Source: Candidatus Zhuqueibacterota bacterium
GTDB lineage: Bacteria; Zhuqueibacterota; Zhuqueibacteria; Residuimicrobiales; Krinioviventaceae
DNA: 36,827 nucleotides
NCBI GenBank assembly: GCA_003854995.1
Contig: RQOI01000083.1
Location: forward strand, 1 to 36,827
Reading direction: 5' to 3'
Position numbers and translations under genes: made by a program
The notes under the pieces: model-generated
The model's input: only the letters and a program-made list of their open reading frames with translations
Database searches by the model: none
What the model was told of the DNA's origin: nothing
Shown: in pieces, positions 9,662 to 20,111 of the stretch
Layout of the letters: each line of letters opens with the position of its first letter
How positions within the stretch are numbered: the stretch's first letter is position 1

Positions 9662-10483
9662 TCACTTTTTCGCCACGACACAAATGGCATGACCGAATTT
9701 TTTCCGAATCCCAGTTGGCAGCAGGTTATAGATCGGTACAAAAATGTGATTGAACAAGCCGGCGAGGAATCCTTTTCGGGGGGACGTTGTCGCGCGGATA
9801 TAATCCAAAAAGACCTCAACCTGTCGAAAATCCGAAAACAGCTCGCGAATATTTTTTTTATCGTACAGGCGCGTGATCGGGGCGTCCTCATGCGCGAACT
9901 CAAAGTTCACTTTGCCAAGCTTGGTGAGAAGAATTTTCCAGGAATACTTGTAATAGAGCGTGATCAACGCCTCACCGCCGGGCTTTAAAACTCGCAAGAC
10001 CTCTGCCACTGCATTCTCAGTGCTCTCTGTCTGATGCAGCACGCCGAGTGAAGCGACGATATCGAATGTATTGTCGGCAAAAGGCAACTTTTCCGCACTG
10101 CCGTGTTCAAATTTGGCTTGCAGGCGGTTATGCTGAAAATTCTTTTTCGCCAGCTCTAAAGCGGCCGCAGATAAATCCAGTCCTGTCGCACGCATACCAC
10201 AGCGAGCCCAGTGCAGCAATTCCCAGCCCGCACCACAGCCAATTTCCAAAATTGATCCGCCGGGGAATTTTGCCGCTTGCTTTTCAATCAGACGATACCG
10301 ATGCTCATAATTTTTCCTGATGAACGAAGCCACGGTATCAAAGAACTCGCCGGAGCCAATCTGCCGTGGATCTCCCTGCCAGAATTGAGTTGTATTGACA
10401 TTATCGGTCCAATATCGTTGCACCTCATCGATCGTCTTTACGTCACTCCCCTTCCACAAATAGGTACCTATAGAATCGGTCAT
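9662..10483 (-). CDS. Class I SAM-dependent methyltransferase
   Basis: ILEIGCGAGWELLHWAR motif I, DIVASLGVLHQTESTENAVAEVLRVLKPGGEALIT. Confidence 0.85.
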   Translation of the reverse strand: MTDSIGTYLWKGSDVKTIDEVQRYWTDNVNTTQFWQGDPRQIGSGEFFDTVASFIRKNYEHRYRLIEKQAAKFPGGSILEIGCGAGWELLHWARCGMRATGLDLSAAALELAKKNFQHNRLQAKFEHGSAEKLPFADNTFDIVASLGVLHQTESTENAVAEVLRVLKPGGEALITLYYKYSWKILLTKLGKVNFEFAHEDAPITRLYDKKNIRELFSDFRQVEVFLDYIRATTSPRKGFLAGLFNHIFVPIYNLLPTGIRKKFGHAICVVAKK

Positions 10484-10505
10484 TTCATCATCCGTTTTTC
10501 AATTT

Positions 10506-12164
10506 TCATGATTTATAAATTTTCTTGTAATCATCTATCTCGTCGTTCCGCCGCTCCGGCGTCCACTGCAGCTCCTGCGTCATCAGGTCAGCAACAGCAG
10601 AAATCTGCGTCTCTGTTGCCAGGCCTGCAGTGCCAAGCTCTGTTCTCCGCATCAGCATATCGGACAGTGTGTACGCCATTTCGTGCCGAATAGCAAAAAT
10701 GATTTCAGCCTTGAGGATGTGCGAGTCGCTGCTCACTGGTTCGGCCATTCGGGGATTGCCATTCGCACAAGCGAGGACATCGCGATAGCGAGAGCCATAG
10801 GTATGGAGCAGATGCTCTTTGCTGTCATCTGGCAGGGCGTGCAGATTTGTCATGCCATCGCCGACAAATTGATCCGTAGAGTTGATATCGCCACCCCATA
10901 CTGGGGTGGAGCGACTCGCGCGGCTTTTATCGCCATAGCCGAGTTTCTCGACAATCCGATCGACGGCCGCCTCAGAGACGCCGCGAGCTGTCGTATATTT
11001 GACGGTCAGCAGAGAGAGCAGGCCATCGAGACCGTCTTTTTGCTTGTGGTCAATGATGTCAAAGTGTTTTGTGAGGGTCACGTCGCCTGATTCTTTGTTG
11101 ACACCGGACATCGGCAGCAGACCAGCGTGAACGTGATCGATTTCATCGCGCCTGATTTTTTCATCTGGCAGGGAGCTTTTGACTTGGTCCAGAAACTCGC
11201 CAATATCCGCCTCGGTGACTGAATAATCCTCGGCAGCTCCATAATAGGGCTTGTGCGCCGTGCCGGCCAACGTCTTGCCGCGCCACGGCACAAAGAACAA
11301 CATTCTCGATCCCTTGTTGATGAGGGCATCGCTATCCCTGAAAGCTGCCCTGGTGGGAGCGGCAAAGGCCATTTTCGCCAATGGTCGATTGATGATGAGG
11401 TTCATGGCTGTCGAGAATTGAATTTTTTCTCTTTCAGGCCGATGATCGGCAATAAGATCATTGATCCACGGGCCGAGGGTGGTGATGGTCATCTTTGCCC
11501 TGACATCAAAAGAATCACCGCTCAACAGATCGCGCGCCTGTACGCCGTACACGCGGCCGTTCTTGCTGAGCACCTTTTCGGCTTTGACATAATTTGCCGC
11601 GACAGCCCCCTTTTCAACGGCTGCGTGCAAAAAAGAAAAAAGCAGCCGTTCCGAATTGATCATGTGACCGTCGTACCACATTGCGCCGCCATTGACATCC
11701 TTTCGATTCACTGCCGGAATTGACTGCAGCACCTGCTTTTTCGTCAATATCTTGCCACGCGGCAGCTGATGAGCTGCATCCAGTCCCCTATTCCGATCCG
11801 CGCTGAAAAGGTCGTTCATCAACAGGCCGAGTCGCATCACTTCCGGACCCTTCATCGCATGTCCGAACGTCGGCATGACACACCGCATTGGGAAGACGAG
11901 ATGCGGTGCGATCCTGAGCAAGATGCGTCGTTCGGTGATGGATTCGCGCATACGGATGAAATCCGCGTGCTGCAAATAGCGTAATCCGCCGTGGATGATT
12001 TTCAGGCTGTTGGAAGATGTTCCCGAGGCAAAATCTTTTTTTTCAATGAGCGCCACGCGTAATCCGCGCAGCACAGCATCCCAGGTCAACGTCGCGCCAT
12101 AGATGCCGCCACCGATGACGAGCAGGTCAAACTCTTCCTCCAGGCTGTGCAGATCTCGAATCAT
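10506..12164 (-). CDS. Glycerol-3-phosphate dehydrogenase/oxidase-like FAD protein
   Basis: DLLVIGGGIYGATLTWDAVLRGLRVALIEKKDFASGTSSNSLKIIHGGLRYLQH and C-terminal DAO_C-like region. ORF track starts at 12194; ATG at 12164 (MIRDLHSLEEEFD) is the more likely start. Confidence 0.75.
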   Translation of the reverse strand: MIRDLHSLEEEFDLLVIGGGIYGATLTWDAVLRGLRVALIEKKDFASGTSSNSLKIIHGGLRYLQHADFIRMRESITERRILLRIAPHLVFPMRCVMPTFGHAMKGPEVMRLGLLMNDLFSADRNRGLDAAHQLPRGKILTKKQVLQSIPAVNRKDVNGGAMWYDGHMINSERLLFSFLHAAVEKGAVAANYVKAEKVLSKNGRVYGVQARDLLSGDSFDVRAKMTITTLGPWINDLIADHRPEREKIQFSTAMNLIINRPLAKMAFAAPTRAAFRDSDALINKGSRMLFFVPWRGKTLAGTAHKPYYGAAEDYSVTEADIGEFLDQVKSSLPDEKIRRDEIDHVHAGLLPMSGVNKESGDVTLTKHFDIIDHKQKDGLDGLLSLLTVKYTTARGVSEAAVDRIVEKLGYGDKSRASRSTPVWGGDINSTDQFVGDGMTNLHALPDDSKEHLLHTYGSRYRDVLACANGNPRMAEPVSSDSHILKAEIIFAIRHEMAYTLSDMLMRRTELGTAGLATETQISAVADLMTQELQWTPERRNDEIDDYKKIYKS

Positions 12165-12177
12165 ATGAATAGCATCC

Positions 12178-14070
12178 TCAAGTTTTCGTGCCATGTTTCA
12201 TATACAAGTCATACCACAGGTGAAACACCATCAATGCCCATAATCTGTGACTATGATTCTCTCTGCTCTTCAGGTGTTCACTGACAAGTCGCTTGACAAA
12301 CTGCGGATCAAAATAGCCCTTTTCCTTCACATTCTTTTCCGATAACGACTCGAGCATCATCGGCTTGAGCTCATTTTTGATCCAGTTTTTGATCGGAATA
12401 CTGAAACCTTCTTTACCGCGCTCAATGATAGAGAGCGGCAGCTCATTCTGCATGCAGGTCTTGAGAATATGTTTTGTCCGTTTGCCTTTCAAGCGCAAAT
12501 GGCTTGGTATCGTCGCGGCAAACTCGACAAACCGAAAATCGAGAAAAGGTACGCGCGCTTCCAGCGAATTGGCCATGCTCATGCGATCAACCTTGACAAG
12601 GATATCATCAACCAGATAGCTTTTGATGTCCACATATTCCTGTTGGTCGAGAGGTTCGCGTGAGGTCACGCGCGCGAAATACTCTTCGATGAAACCAAAA
12701 GAATTGTAGCCGTGCAAAGACCGGGAGAACTCGGGCGAGTACAAAAGATCTTTTTCAGCCTTTTGCATAAATATCATCCAGCGGACATGTTGCAGATTGC
12801 CGGGTAATCTCGCACCTTCAATGAAGCGTTTGGCTCTGTTGATCAGTCCTTTCTTCTTTTCCGTTGGCGGCAGGGCGTCTATTATAGGATCAATTGATAA
12901 TTTTCGCAGAAATCCAGGCAATCTTGCATATTTTTTCGCCAGTCTCTGCGCGATGTAGGTGTCATAGCCGGCGAGCAGTTCATCACCGCCATCGCCCGAG
13001 AGCACGACCGTCACATTCTTGCGCGCCATTTGCGAGACGAGGTATGTCGGGAATACGGAAAAATCTCCAAAGGGTTCGTCGAGCATCCACACTATTTTTT
13101 CCGTCAGGTCGGCTGCGTCGGGCTTTATAATTTCTTCAAAATGCTCTGTCCGGAATCTCTCGGCAACGGCGCGCGCGTAGGGGAGCTCGTTATAGGTCGT
13201 TTCGTCAAAACCGATGGAAAAGCTTTTGACCGGACCAGTGTTGTTGCGGCTCATCATCGCGACAATAGTGCTTGAATCAAGACCACCGCTCAGAAAAGCG
13301 CCGAGAGGTACGTCACTCATCAATCGAATTTTAACTGCGTCCGCAAGAAGCTCATCCAGACGTTCGTTCAGTGCTGCCTCACTGGCCGTGGAGCAGTTGT
13401 ACTGCACATCCCAGTATTGTCGCACCAAAAGTCGGCCATCGCGATAGGACAGCCAATGCCCTGGCGGCAATTTGTGGATGTTGGTGAAAATGGTGTATGG
13501 ACTGGGAATATACTCAAAAGTGAGGAAAGCATCCAGCGCTTTCGGCTCAATCTCTTTCGGAATGGAATCGAGTTGTACAATCGATTTGAGTTCCGACGCA
13601 AATACGAGTTGCTGTGCATCGCAGTAATAATAGAGCGGTTTGATGCCGATGCGATCTCGAGCGAGGAAAAGTCCCTTTCGCCGGCCATCCCAAATGGCAA
13701 AAGCAAACATGCCGTTCAATCTTTCGAGACAGTTTATCCCCCACTCTTCATACGCATGCAGAATCGCTTCGGTGTCTGTTTTCGTAACGAAGACATGGCC
13801 TTTTGCCGTCAGCTCTCTGCGGATGTCGACATGGTTGTAAATCTCGCCATTGAAGACGATGGCCATTGATCGGTCCTCATTGAAAATCGGCTGATGGCCG
13901 GTGGACAGATCGATGATGCTCAGTCGTCGCATTCCGATGCCCACATTGTCGCAGACGAATTGACCTTCGTCATCCGGGCCACGATGTTTGATGACATTGC
14001 ACATTTTTATCACATCAGCGCGCGCAACCGGATGCTCTTTTTCCCGATGGATGATGCCGCAGATGCCGCA
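12178..14070 (-). CDS. asnB: Asparagine synthase (glutamine-hydrolysing)-type amidotransferase
   Basis: MCGICGIIH N-terminal nucleophile Cys; GALSGGLDSSTIVA PP-loop (sequence LGAFLSGGLDSSTIVAMMS); conserved C-terminal region. Start set to the MCGICG ATG. Confidence 0.85.
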   Translation of the reverse strand, partial: CGICGIIHREKEHPVARADVIKMCNVIKHRGPDDEGQFVCDNVGIGMRRLSIIDLSTGHQPIFNEDRSMAIVFNGEIYNHVDIRRELTAKGHVFVTKTDTEAILHAYEEWGINCLERLNGMFAFAIWDGRRKGLFLARDRIGIKPLYYYCDAQQLVFASELKSIVQLDSIPKEIEPKALDAFLTFEYIPSPYTIFTNIHKLPPGHWLSYRDGRLLVRQYWDVQYNCSTASEAALNERLDELLADAVKIRLMSDVPLGAFLSGGLDSSTIVAMMSRNNTGPVKSFSIGFDETTYNELPYARAVAERFRTEHFEEIIKPDAADLTEKIVWMLDEPFGDFSVFPTYLVSQMARKNVTVVLSGDGGDELLAGYDTYIAQRLAKKYARLPGFLRKLSIDPIIDALPPTEKKKGLINRAKRFIEGARLPGNLQHVRWMIFMQKAEKDLLYSPEFSRSLHGYNSFGFIEEYFARVTSREPLDQQEYVDIKSYLVDDILVKVDRMSMANSLEARVPFLDFRFVEFAATIPSHLRLKGKRTKHILKTCMQNELPLSIIERGKEGFSIPIKNWIKNELKPMMLESLSEKNVKEKGYFDPQFVKRLVSEHLKSRENHSHRLWALMVFHLWYDLYMKHGTKT

Positions 14071-14072
14071 CA

Positions 14073-15290
14073 TTAGCCTGTCGTCCTCATCACTCGTTCC
14101 ACAATCCATTTTGTCTTTTGCAGATAATCATCATAGCTGTAATGCTGTTCAGCCAGATGCTGCGCTGCAGCGACAAGACGCCGTTGAGCATCTCTATCGT
14201 CCAGAATAGAGAGCAGGGCCTCCGCAAATGCTTCCGGATTCGGATCGGCTAAAACAGATGTGGAGTCACTGAGTATTTGTGTGTGTGTGATGTGACGCGT
14301 GGCCACAATGGGCTTGCCGCTCCTCAAATAGGAATAGATCTTGAGGGGGGAATTGCTCCCCTGCAATCGCGGCGAGACGAGCACATCGCTGAGTGAGACA
14401 AAACCGGGGATCATGTTGGGCGGCACAAAGCCGGTGAAGGTGAATTTAGATTCAACTCCGAGTTTTTGTGCTTGCGCCCGATACATCGACACCTGCTGTT
14501 CATTGCCGCCGACCATTAAAAATCGGACGTCTCCGCGGCGTTTTTCCACCCGAGCGGCGCTTTCGACGAGCATATCAATCCCCTGATACGCCTCAAACGT
14601 GCCATAGTAGAGCACTATCTTTGCGCCATTGATATTGTACTGCTTTTTCAAGCTTTCCTGCAGGGCAGCGGTCGCCGGGAAGACAATGCTGTTATCCGCG
14701 ACGTTTTCAATGAGCATACAGCGCTGATCGGGAAATTTTTTTTCGACATAGCTCTGCAACTCTGGGCAAATCGTTATCACGCCGGCAGATTTCCTGATCG
14801 TCTGTCGCTCCAGTGCTTCAAACAGCTCGAGCAGCAGCTTGGACGTGGAGAATTTGAAATTACCGAGCTGCTGCGGCAAACTGGAATGCATGTCATACAG
14901 ATGCGGCAGGCCGTATTTCGCGGCCAGAGAAACGCCAAAAAAACCGGCTTCTTCGTGAGTGTGCAGATAGTCATAGCGGAATTTCTTCAGCAATTCCACA
15001 GCTTTGAAATAGAGGGCGATATCCAGAAATATCTTGGGCAGCGATGGTCCGATCTTTACTTTTTTGATGAACGGCACCTTTGCCGCACGATGGATGGAGA
15101 GGTTATCGATCGACACATCTTCACCGACATGATAGGTGACCAAATCGACTTTGTGGCCAAGCAGCGACAATGCCTTGATGCGATGCAATACACTGAAAGG
15201 CGTACCACGAGGCTGGAACCACGGTTGGGGCGCGATCATGAGAATGCGCAGCTTTTCCACTTCATCGCCATCATGGATGTTAACATTCAT
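14073..15290 (-). CDS. Glycosyltransferase family 4 (GT-B)
   Basis: ILMIAPQPWFQPRGTPFSVLHRIKALSLLGHKVDLVTY; C-terminal VLVSPRLQGSNSPLKIYSYLRSGKPIVATRHITHTQILSD. Confidence 0.85.
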   Translation of the reverse strand: MNVNIHDGDEVEKLRILMIAPQPWFQPRGTPFSVLHRIKALSLLGHKVDLVTYHVGEDVSIDNLSIHRAAKVPFIKKVKIGPSLPKIFLDIALYFKAVELLKKFRYDYLHTHEEAGFFGVSLAAKYGLPHLYDMHSSLPQQLGNFKFSTSKLLLELFEALERQTIRKSAGVITICPELQSYVEKKFPDQRCMLIENVADNSIVFPATAALQESLKKQYNINGAKIVLYYGTFEAYQGIDMLVESAARVEKRRGDVRFLMVGGNEQQVSMYRAQAQKLGVESKFTFTGFVPPNMIPGFVSLSDVLVSPRLQGSNSPLKIYSYLRSGKPIVATRHITHTQILSDSTSVLADPNPEAFAEALLSILDDRDAQRRLVAAAQHLAEQHYSYDDYLQKTKWIVERVMRTTG

Positions 15291-15320
15291 CGAAAAACAC
15301 CTTTGATAAAATTTTGAGAC

Positions 15321-16778
15321 TTATTGAGCACCGTAGCCGGTGATGACAACCCAAAAGGTTCGAAACATCAGTTTGAGATCCAATACGAGAGACCAATGAT
15401 CGATGTATTCCAGATCCATCCTCATCCACTCTTCAAAACCGATTTTGTTCCGGCCGCTGACCTGCCAGATACAGGTAATTCCGGGCTTGAGAGAGAGCCT
15501 TCGGCGCTGCCAAATCTCATAGTGCTCGACTTCGCTTCGCAAGGGTGGCCGCGGGCCGACAATGCTCATATCACCTTTCAACACATTGAAGAATTGCGGA
15601 ATTTCATCGATGCTGGTTTTACGGATGAGATATCCGATGGGTGTGATACGCGGGTCATGCTTGATCTTGAACACCGGGCCATCCATCTCATTATGATGCG
15701 CAAGCGACTCTTTTAACGCTTCCGCATCTGAGACCATAGACCGGAATTTGTACAGCGAAAATTTACGTCCATTCAGCCCGATACGTTCTTGTCGGAAAAA
15801 GATGGGGCCCTTCGACGTGATGCGGATCAAGAGTGCGACAAGCATGATGAGTGGTGAGAAGAAGACGATGGCACAGGCTGAAATGCAAATGTCCAGCACT
15901 CTTTTGATAAAGAGCTGCCATTCCTTTGCGTAAAAGGTCTGGAATTCCAGCAGCGGAAAGCCGTTAAAATCGGTCTGCCTCGCTTTGGCAATGTGCAGAT
16001 TATAGAGGTCCAAAGAGATTGAGGTCGAGACGCCCACCTTTTCGCACTCCAGTATTGCACCTTCGATTCGATCCAACCAAATCCGCGGCACGACAAAAAT
16101 GACCCGGTCAATGACGAGTCGGTTCACAATGAAACCGATGTCCTGAATGCGACCGAGGACGCGATACCCTTCGATCTCTTTGCCAAAATAGCGCGGATCA
16201 TCATCAATCAAGCCGACGATGTGCAATCCCCAGTTCGAGTGACCCTTGACATTGCGAATGAATTCGCGGGCGCGATTGCCGGTTCCAACGATGAGTAAAT
16301 TTTCCTGGTTATAACCTTTGGCATGCATCCGTTCCAAAATGAACAGGAGCATGGCTTTTTCCAATATGATCAACGTGTAAGCTGTGCCAGAGTAAACGAG
16401 GAAGAATAACCGGCTGGCCATATCAAATTTGAGAAAGAAGACAAAACTGCCGCACACGAAACTGGCCCAAATGGAGGTGACAAAAAGAATCCACGCCAGA
16501 TTTTTAAAAGTGCGCGTCCTGTACTCCTGATAGATTTTATTCAGCTTATACAGCACCCACCAGATGAGCGGAAAACCAATGAACATGATCCAGTATTTTG
16601 AGGCAAAATACATTAGACCGGATACATCGACGCTGGTCGCATAGGCCTTCACATTCCAGAACGTAATGTAGCGAATGAATTCGTCGACATAGTACGCCAA
16701 TGGAAATGCGACATAAAGAATGAGCAGATCGATGAACTGCATCACATTCTGAATGAACTTTTCTTTATCGACCAACAT
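15321..16778 (-). CDS. Initiating undecaprenyl-phosphate sugar phosphotransferase (polyprenyl glycosylphosphotransferase)
   Basis: N-terminal TM helices, central NAD-binding-like domain, C-terminal bacterial sugar transferase: KRVLDICIS...KGPIFFRQERIGLNGRKFSLYKFRSM...SIDEIPQFFNVLKGDMSIVGPRP...KPGITCIWQVSGR. Confidence 0.9.
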   Translation of the reverse strand: MLVDKEKFIQNVMQFIDLLILYVAFPLAYYVDEFIRYITFWNVKAYATSVDVSGLMYFASKYWIMFIGFPLIWWVLYKLNKIYQEYRTRTFKNLAWILFVTSIWASFVCGSFVFFLKFDMASRLFFLVYSGTAYTLIILEKAMLLFILERMHAKGYNQENLLIVGTGNRAREFIRNVKGHSNWGLHIVGLIDDDPRYFGKEIEGYRVLGRIQDIGFIVNRLVIDRVIFVVPRIWLDRIEGAILECEKVGVSTSISLDLYNLHIAKARQTDFNGFPLLEFQTFYAKEWQLFIKRVLDICISACAIVFFSPLIMLVALLIRITSKGPIFFRQERIGLNGRKFSLYKFRSMVSDAEALKESLAHHNEMDGPVFKIKHDPRITPIGYLIRKTSIDEIPQFFNVLKGDMSIVGPRPPLRSEVEHYEIWQRRRLSLKPGITCIWQVSGRNKIGFEEWMRMDLEYIDHWSLVLDLKLMFRTFWVVITGYGAQ

Positions 16779-16785
16779 GTCTCAA

Positions 16786-17772
16786 TCACGTCCTCGAAAG
16801 GTCTTGTTCATGTCGTTGATTATTCTGCAGGAACCATTGCACAAAATACCTTATACCATCTTCGATCTGAATCTGCGGATCATATTCAAGCTCTCTCCTC
16901 GCCTTTTCGACATTCGAAAAGGTGACAGGCACATCACCCGGCTGATCCGGCCTGAATTCGAGGAGCGCTTCAATGCCGAGAGCGTCCTGTATCAGTCTGA
17001 TGAGCGCAATGAGTTCGATCGTCTTTGATTCGCCGAGATTATAAATATTATAGCCATCGCAATGGTGGATCGCTGCTGTGATGCCCTGAATGATGTCGGA
17101 AATATAGGTGTAATCGCGACGACTGGCGCCGGCGCCAAAGACTTGAATCGGTTTTTTGCTGTAGATGAGACGGGTAAATTTATGAATCGCCATGTCCGGG
17201 CGTTGCCGCGGACCGTATACGGTGAAAAAGCGCAGACAATTGACCGAAATATCGTAAAGGTGGTGATAGGTGTAGCAGATGAGCTCACCGGCCTTCTTTG
17301 TCGCGGCGTAGGGTGAAATCGGATGATCGACAAGATCTGTTTCTTCAAACGGCACTTTCTCATTGGCGCCATAGACAGACGAAGAAGAGGCAAAGACAAA
17401 TTTTTTTATGTTATGAATTCTGCACTGCTCGAGCACATTCATCGTGCCGCGCACGTTCACGCTCTCGTAGAGCAAAGGGTGCTCGATTGAGGGACGAACA
17501 CCGGCTCTCGCTGCGAGATGAACGACGAGATCAAAAGGATGCTGATGAAAAAGTTCCTGCAGGCCGGACTCATCCAGGATGTCCAATTCAGCGAGTCTAC
17601 AGTTTGCCGACCGCAACGCCGCACTGATATTTTGTCGTTTGATGGCTGGACTGTAATAATCATTGAAATTATCCAGACAAACGATATTATGCTTTTCTTC
17701 CACCAGCCTTTCGATCAAATGCGAACCGATAAAACCGGCGCCACCTGTGACGAGAATATTCAAAGCGCTCAT
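16786..17772 (-). CDS. NAD-dependent epimerase, UDP-glucuronate 4-epimerase-like
   Basis: ILVTGGAGFIGSHLIERL, SSSSVYGANEKVPFEE, YAATKKAGE; LRFFTVYGPRQRPDMAIHKFTRLI matches UDP-GlcA/Gal epimerase subgroup. Confidence 0.85.
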   Translation of the reverse strand: MSALNILVTGGAGFIGSHLIERLVEEKHNIVCLDNFNDYYSPAIKRQNISAALRSANCRLAELDILDESGLQELFHQHPFDLVVHLAARAGVRPSIEHPLLYESVNVRGTMNVLEQCRIHNIKKFVFASSSSVYGANEKVPFEETDLVDHPISPYAATKKAGELICYTYHHLYDISVNCLRFFTVYGPRQRPDMAIHKFTRLIYSKKPIQVFGAGASRRDYTYISDIIQGITAAIHHCDGYNIYNLGESKTIELIALIRLIQDALGIEALLEFRPDQPGDVPVTFSNVEKARRELEYDPQIQIEDGIRYFVQWFLQNNQRHEQDLSRT

Positions 17773-17779
17773 CTTCCTC

Positions 17780-20101
17780 TTAGTAATGATAATAGCTGTA
17801 CGAACTTTTCATGTTTGCCTCTTCCGTACCATTCATGACGACGCCGACGAGATTAGCCGGCACTGTGTTAAATATGTCCAATCTTTCTTTTGCATTGTTA
17901 CGATTGGTCTTGCCCGCTTTCACGACGATGACGACCGCATCAACCAGGGTGCTGATGACAACCGAATCGGTTGCTGCATCAAGTGGCGGTGCATCAAATA
18001 TGATAAAGTCGTACTTTCTCTTCACCTCGGCGACAAATCGCCGCATCTGCATTGAGCCGAGCAATTCTGATGGATTGGGAATTAAGGAACCGCAACTCAG
18101 CACAGAGAGATTGGGAACATGCGTCGGCTGGACCAGTCCGACGAGGGTCGCCTTATTGCTCAGATAGTTAGTCAAACCAGGATCCTTTGAGGTGCTAAAG
18201 GTATTATGCTGAACGCCGCGACGCAAATCGGCGTCAACCAACAGCGTATTCGTGCGTTGTTGGGCCATGATGATGGCGAGATTGCTCGCGGTGAACGATT
18301 TCCCCTCCTCCGGGCTGATGCTGGTGATGAGTAATGTCCGGATCCGTTCCGAGCCGCGCGCGAACAGCAGCTGTGTTCGTAACGCCCGATACGCTTCGCC
18401 GACCGGTGTCGGCGAATAGTCATGCGTCACCAGCTGGCGATCAATTTGCAGCGCTTTTTGGTCATCGCGAAAATCGGGAATATCTTTGAAAGAAACAACT
18501 GGTATTGTTCCGAGCACCGGCAAGTTCAGATACCGTTCGACATCGCGAAGTGTATACAACGATCGATCCGCGATGTCAAGGCCAATCGAGAGGAAGAGCC
18601 CAAACAGCAAACCAAGACCACTGCCCAGCATGACCTGCCTTTTTTTGCTCGGATTGACCGGAGTGGTCGGCCGCGCGGCGCGGTCCAGGATGCGAATGCC
18701 GGCATCCGAACCGGTGCCAGAAACCTGCAGTCTTTTCATTTCAACATAGAAAGTCGTGAACAGCTCTTCATCGACCTGTTTTTTTCGCTCCAGCTCCATC
18801 AGCCGTCTTTCATCACTCGGCAGGGTGTGCAGCTTTGCCTCAAGTTCCACTTTTTCCTTGCGTTGAGCAGATTCTTGCTCGGCAAGAATATTTCGATAGT
18901 TGGATGCAAATTCAATAATTTTATCCTGCGTCTCCTGGATCCTTTTGGCATAGTTGATGACATCTTTGTGCTCAGCGGAAAACTCGGAATACAATCGATC
19001 ATATTCCTTTTCCAAATTCTCGAGGTTTTGTCGATAGATTATTAATTCCGGCTCTTGCGTCATGGCGCCAAAAGAGGCAAGCTGATGAACGACGACGCGT
19101 CGATATTCGCGCTCGTAGCCATCTTCAGGATTTTCAAGCTTCATGAGTAGATTTGAAAGCATTCGACGCTGATGAGGTAAATCCCTCAACGCGCTTTCGT
19201 TAGCTGCCAATCGATTCATGAGGCTCTTTTTCTCAGCATCCAGGGAAAGCGGATACTGGGAATAGAATCGGTGCAGGCCCTCTTCACTATTCTTCATATT
19301 CTCTTCGGCTGCGGAAAGGTTTCGGCTCAGCATATCCCGATAGGTGTCCGAATCCATCAACTTGAGTCTCTTGATTTCGAGCAGATAAGCCTCGGCAATC
19401 CGATTGAGAAGTTTTGGTATCAGATCAGGATTTTCATCTTCAAGCTCGATCACCAAAAAATTCCCGGCCCGGTTGAAAGTTTTTTCAACAGAATAATAGA
19501 GGAATTTAAATCCCTTGATAAACGGCCTGATGCGGAAATGAAATTCTCCCGGCTTGTAGCTGAAATTTGGATTAAGGCGATATGAAATGCCGTTTATAGA
19601 GCGCGGCGTATCGACAGCCTCCCAGACGTCGGCGCTATCGACCGGCGTCGCCATATCGCTGTCTTTTCGATACAAGTAATAAGTGCCCAGTTTATCAATG
19701 ACGATTTTGTACTGCGCCTCAACGGGATTCGTTGTCGTGTGATATTCAAGGAACACTTCATCAAAATCTTTATATACAGAGTCTAAATTCACAAATGCCA
19801 AACCGAGGACAGCTGCCATGCGCTCGGTGAAGGATTGACTGCGAATTTCGGCCTGTGTATCACCATCAAAAATATTATACTCGTCGGTGCCAACCTTTTT
19901 TGACTGTATGACAACCCTGCATCGATATCTGGGCACCTGATTCTTGGCAATAAAATAAAAAGGGATGGCAAAGACAAGGCTCAAACTGATGATGAGCCAC
20001 TTGCGTCTCCATATGCCTCGAAAAAATTTTGCAAAATCTATTTGACTGGACAGCTCTTTATCAATCGGCTCTTCAAATGTCTCGAAATCTTCCATTGCCA
20101 T
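17780..20101 (-). CDS. Polysaccharide co-polymerase with fused BY-kinase (Wzz + tyrosine autokinase)
   Basis: N-terminal Wzz-type TM domain, coiled coils, second TM, then Walker A SISPEEGKS, A' LLVDADLRR, B FIIFDAPP and C-terminal Tyr cluster SSYSYYHY. Confidence 0.9.
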   Translation of the reverse strand: MAMEDFETFEEPIDKELSSQIDFAKFFRGIWRRKWLIISLSLVFAIPFYFIAKNQVPRYRCRVVIQSKKVGTDEYNIFDGDTQAEIRSQSFTERMAAVLGLAFVNLDSVYKDFDEVFLEYHTTTNPVEAQYKIVIDKLGTYYLYRKDSDMATPVDSADVWEAVDTPRSINGISYRLNPNFSYKPGEFHFRIRPFIKGFKFLYYSVEKTFNRAGNFLVIELEDENPDLIPKLLNRIAEAYLLEIKRLKLMDSDTYRDMLSRNLSAAEENMKNSEEGLHRFYSQYPLSLDAEKKSLMNRLAANESALRDLPHQRRMLSNLLMKLENPEDGYEREYRRVVVHQLASFGAMTQEPELIIYRQNLENLEKEYDRLYSEFSAEHKDVINYAKRIQETQDKIIEFASNYRNILAEQESAQRKEKVELEAKLHTLPSDERRLMELERKKQVDEELFTTFYVEMKRLQVSGTGSDAGIRILDRAARPTTPVNPSKKRQVMLGSGLGLLFGLFLSIGLDIADRSLYTLRDVERYLNLPVLGTIPVVSFKDIPDFRDDQKALQIDRQLVTHDYSPTPVGEAYRALRTQLLFARGSERIRTLLITSISPEEGKSFTASNLAIIMAQQRTNTLLVDADLRRGVQHNTFSTSKDPGLTNYLSNKATLVGLVQPTHVPNLSVLSCGSLIPNPSELLGSMQMRRFVAEVKRKYDFIIFDAPPLDAATDSVVISTLVDAVVIVVKAGKTNRNNAKERLDIFNTVPANLVGVVMNGTEEANMKSSYSYYHY

Positions 20102-20111
20102 AATTCAACCT

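Noticed and set aside
14278-14289. (TG)6 dinucleotide run in the GT4 gene as a phase-variation tract
   Set aside because: Too short, and it encodes an in-frame ...RHITHTQIL... segment plausible for the family; no sign of slippage.
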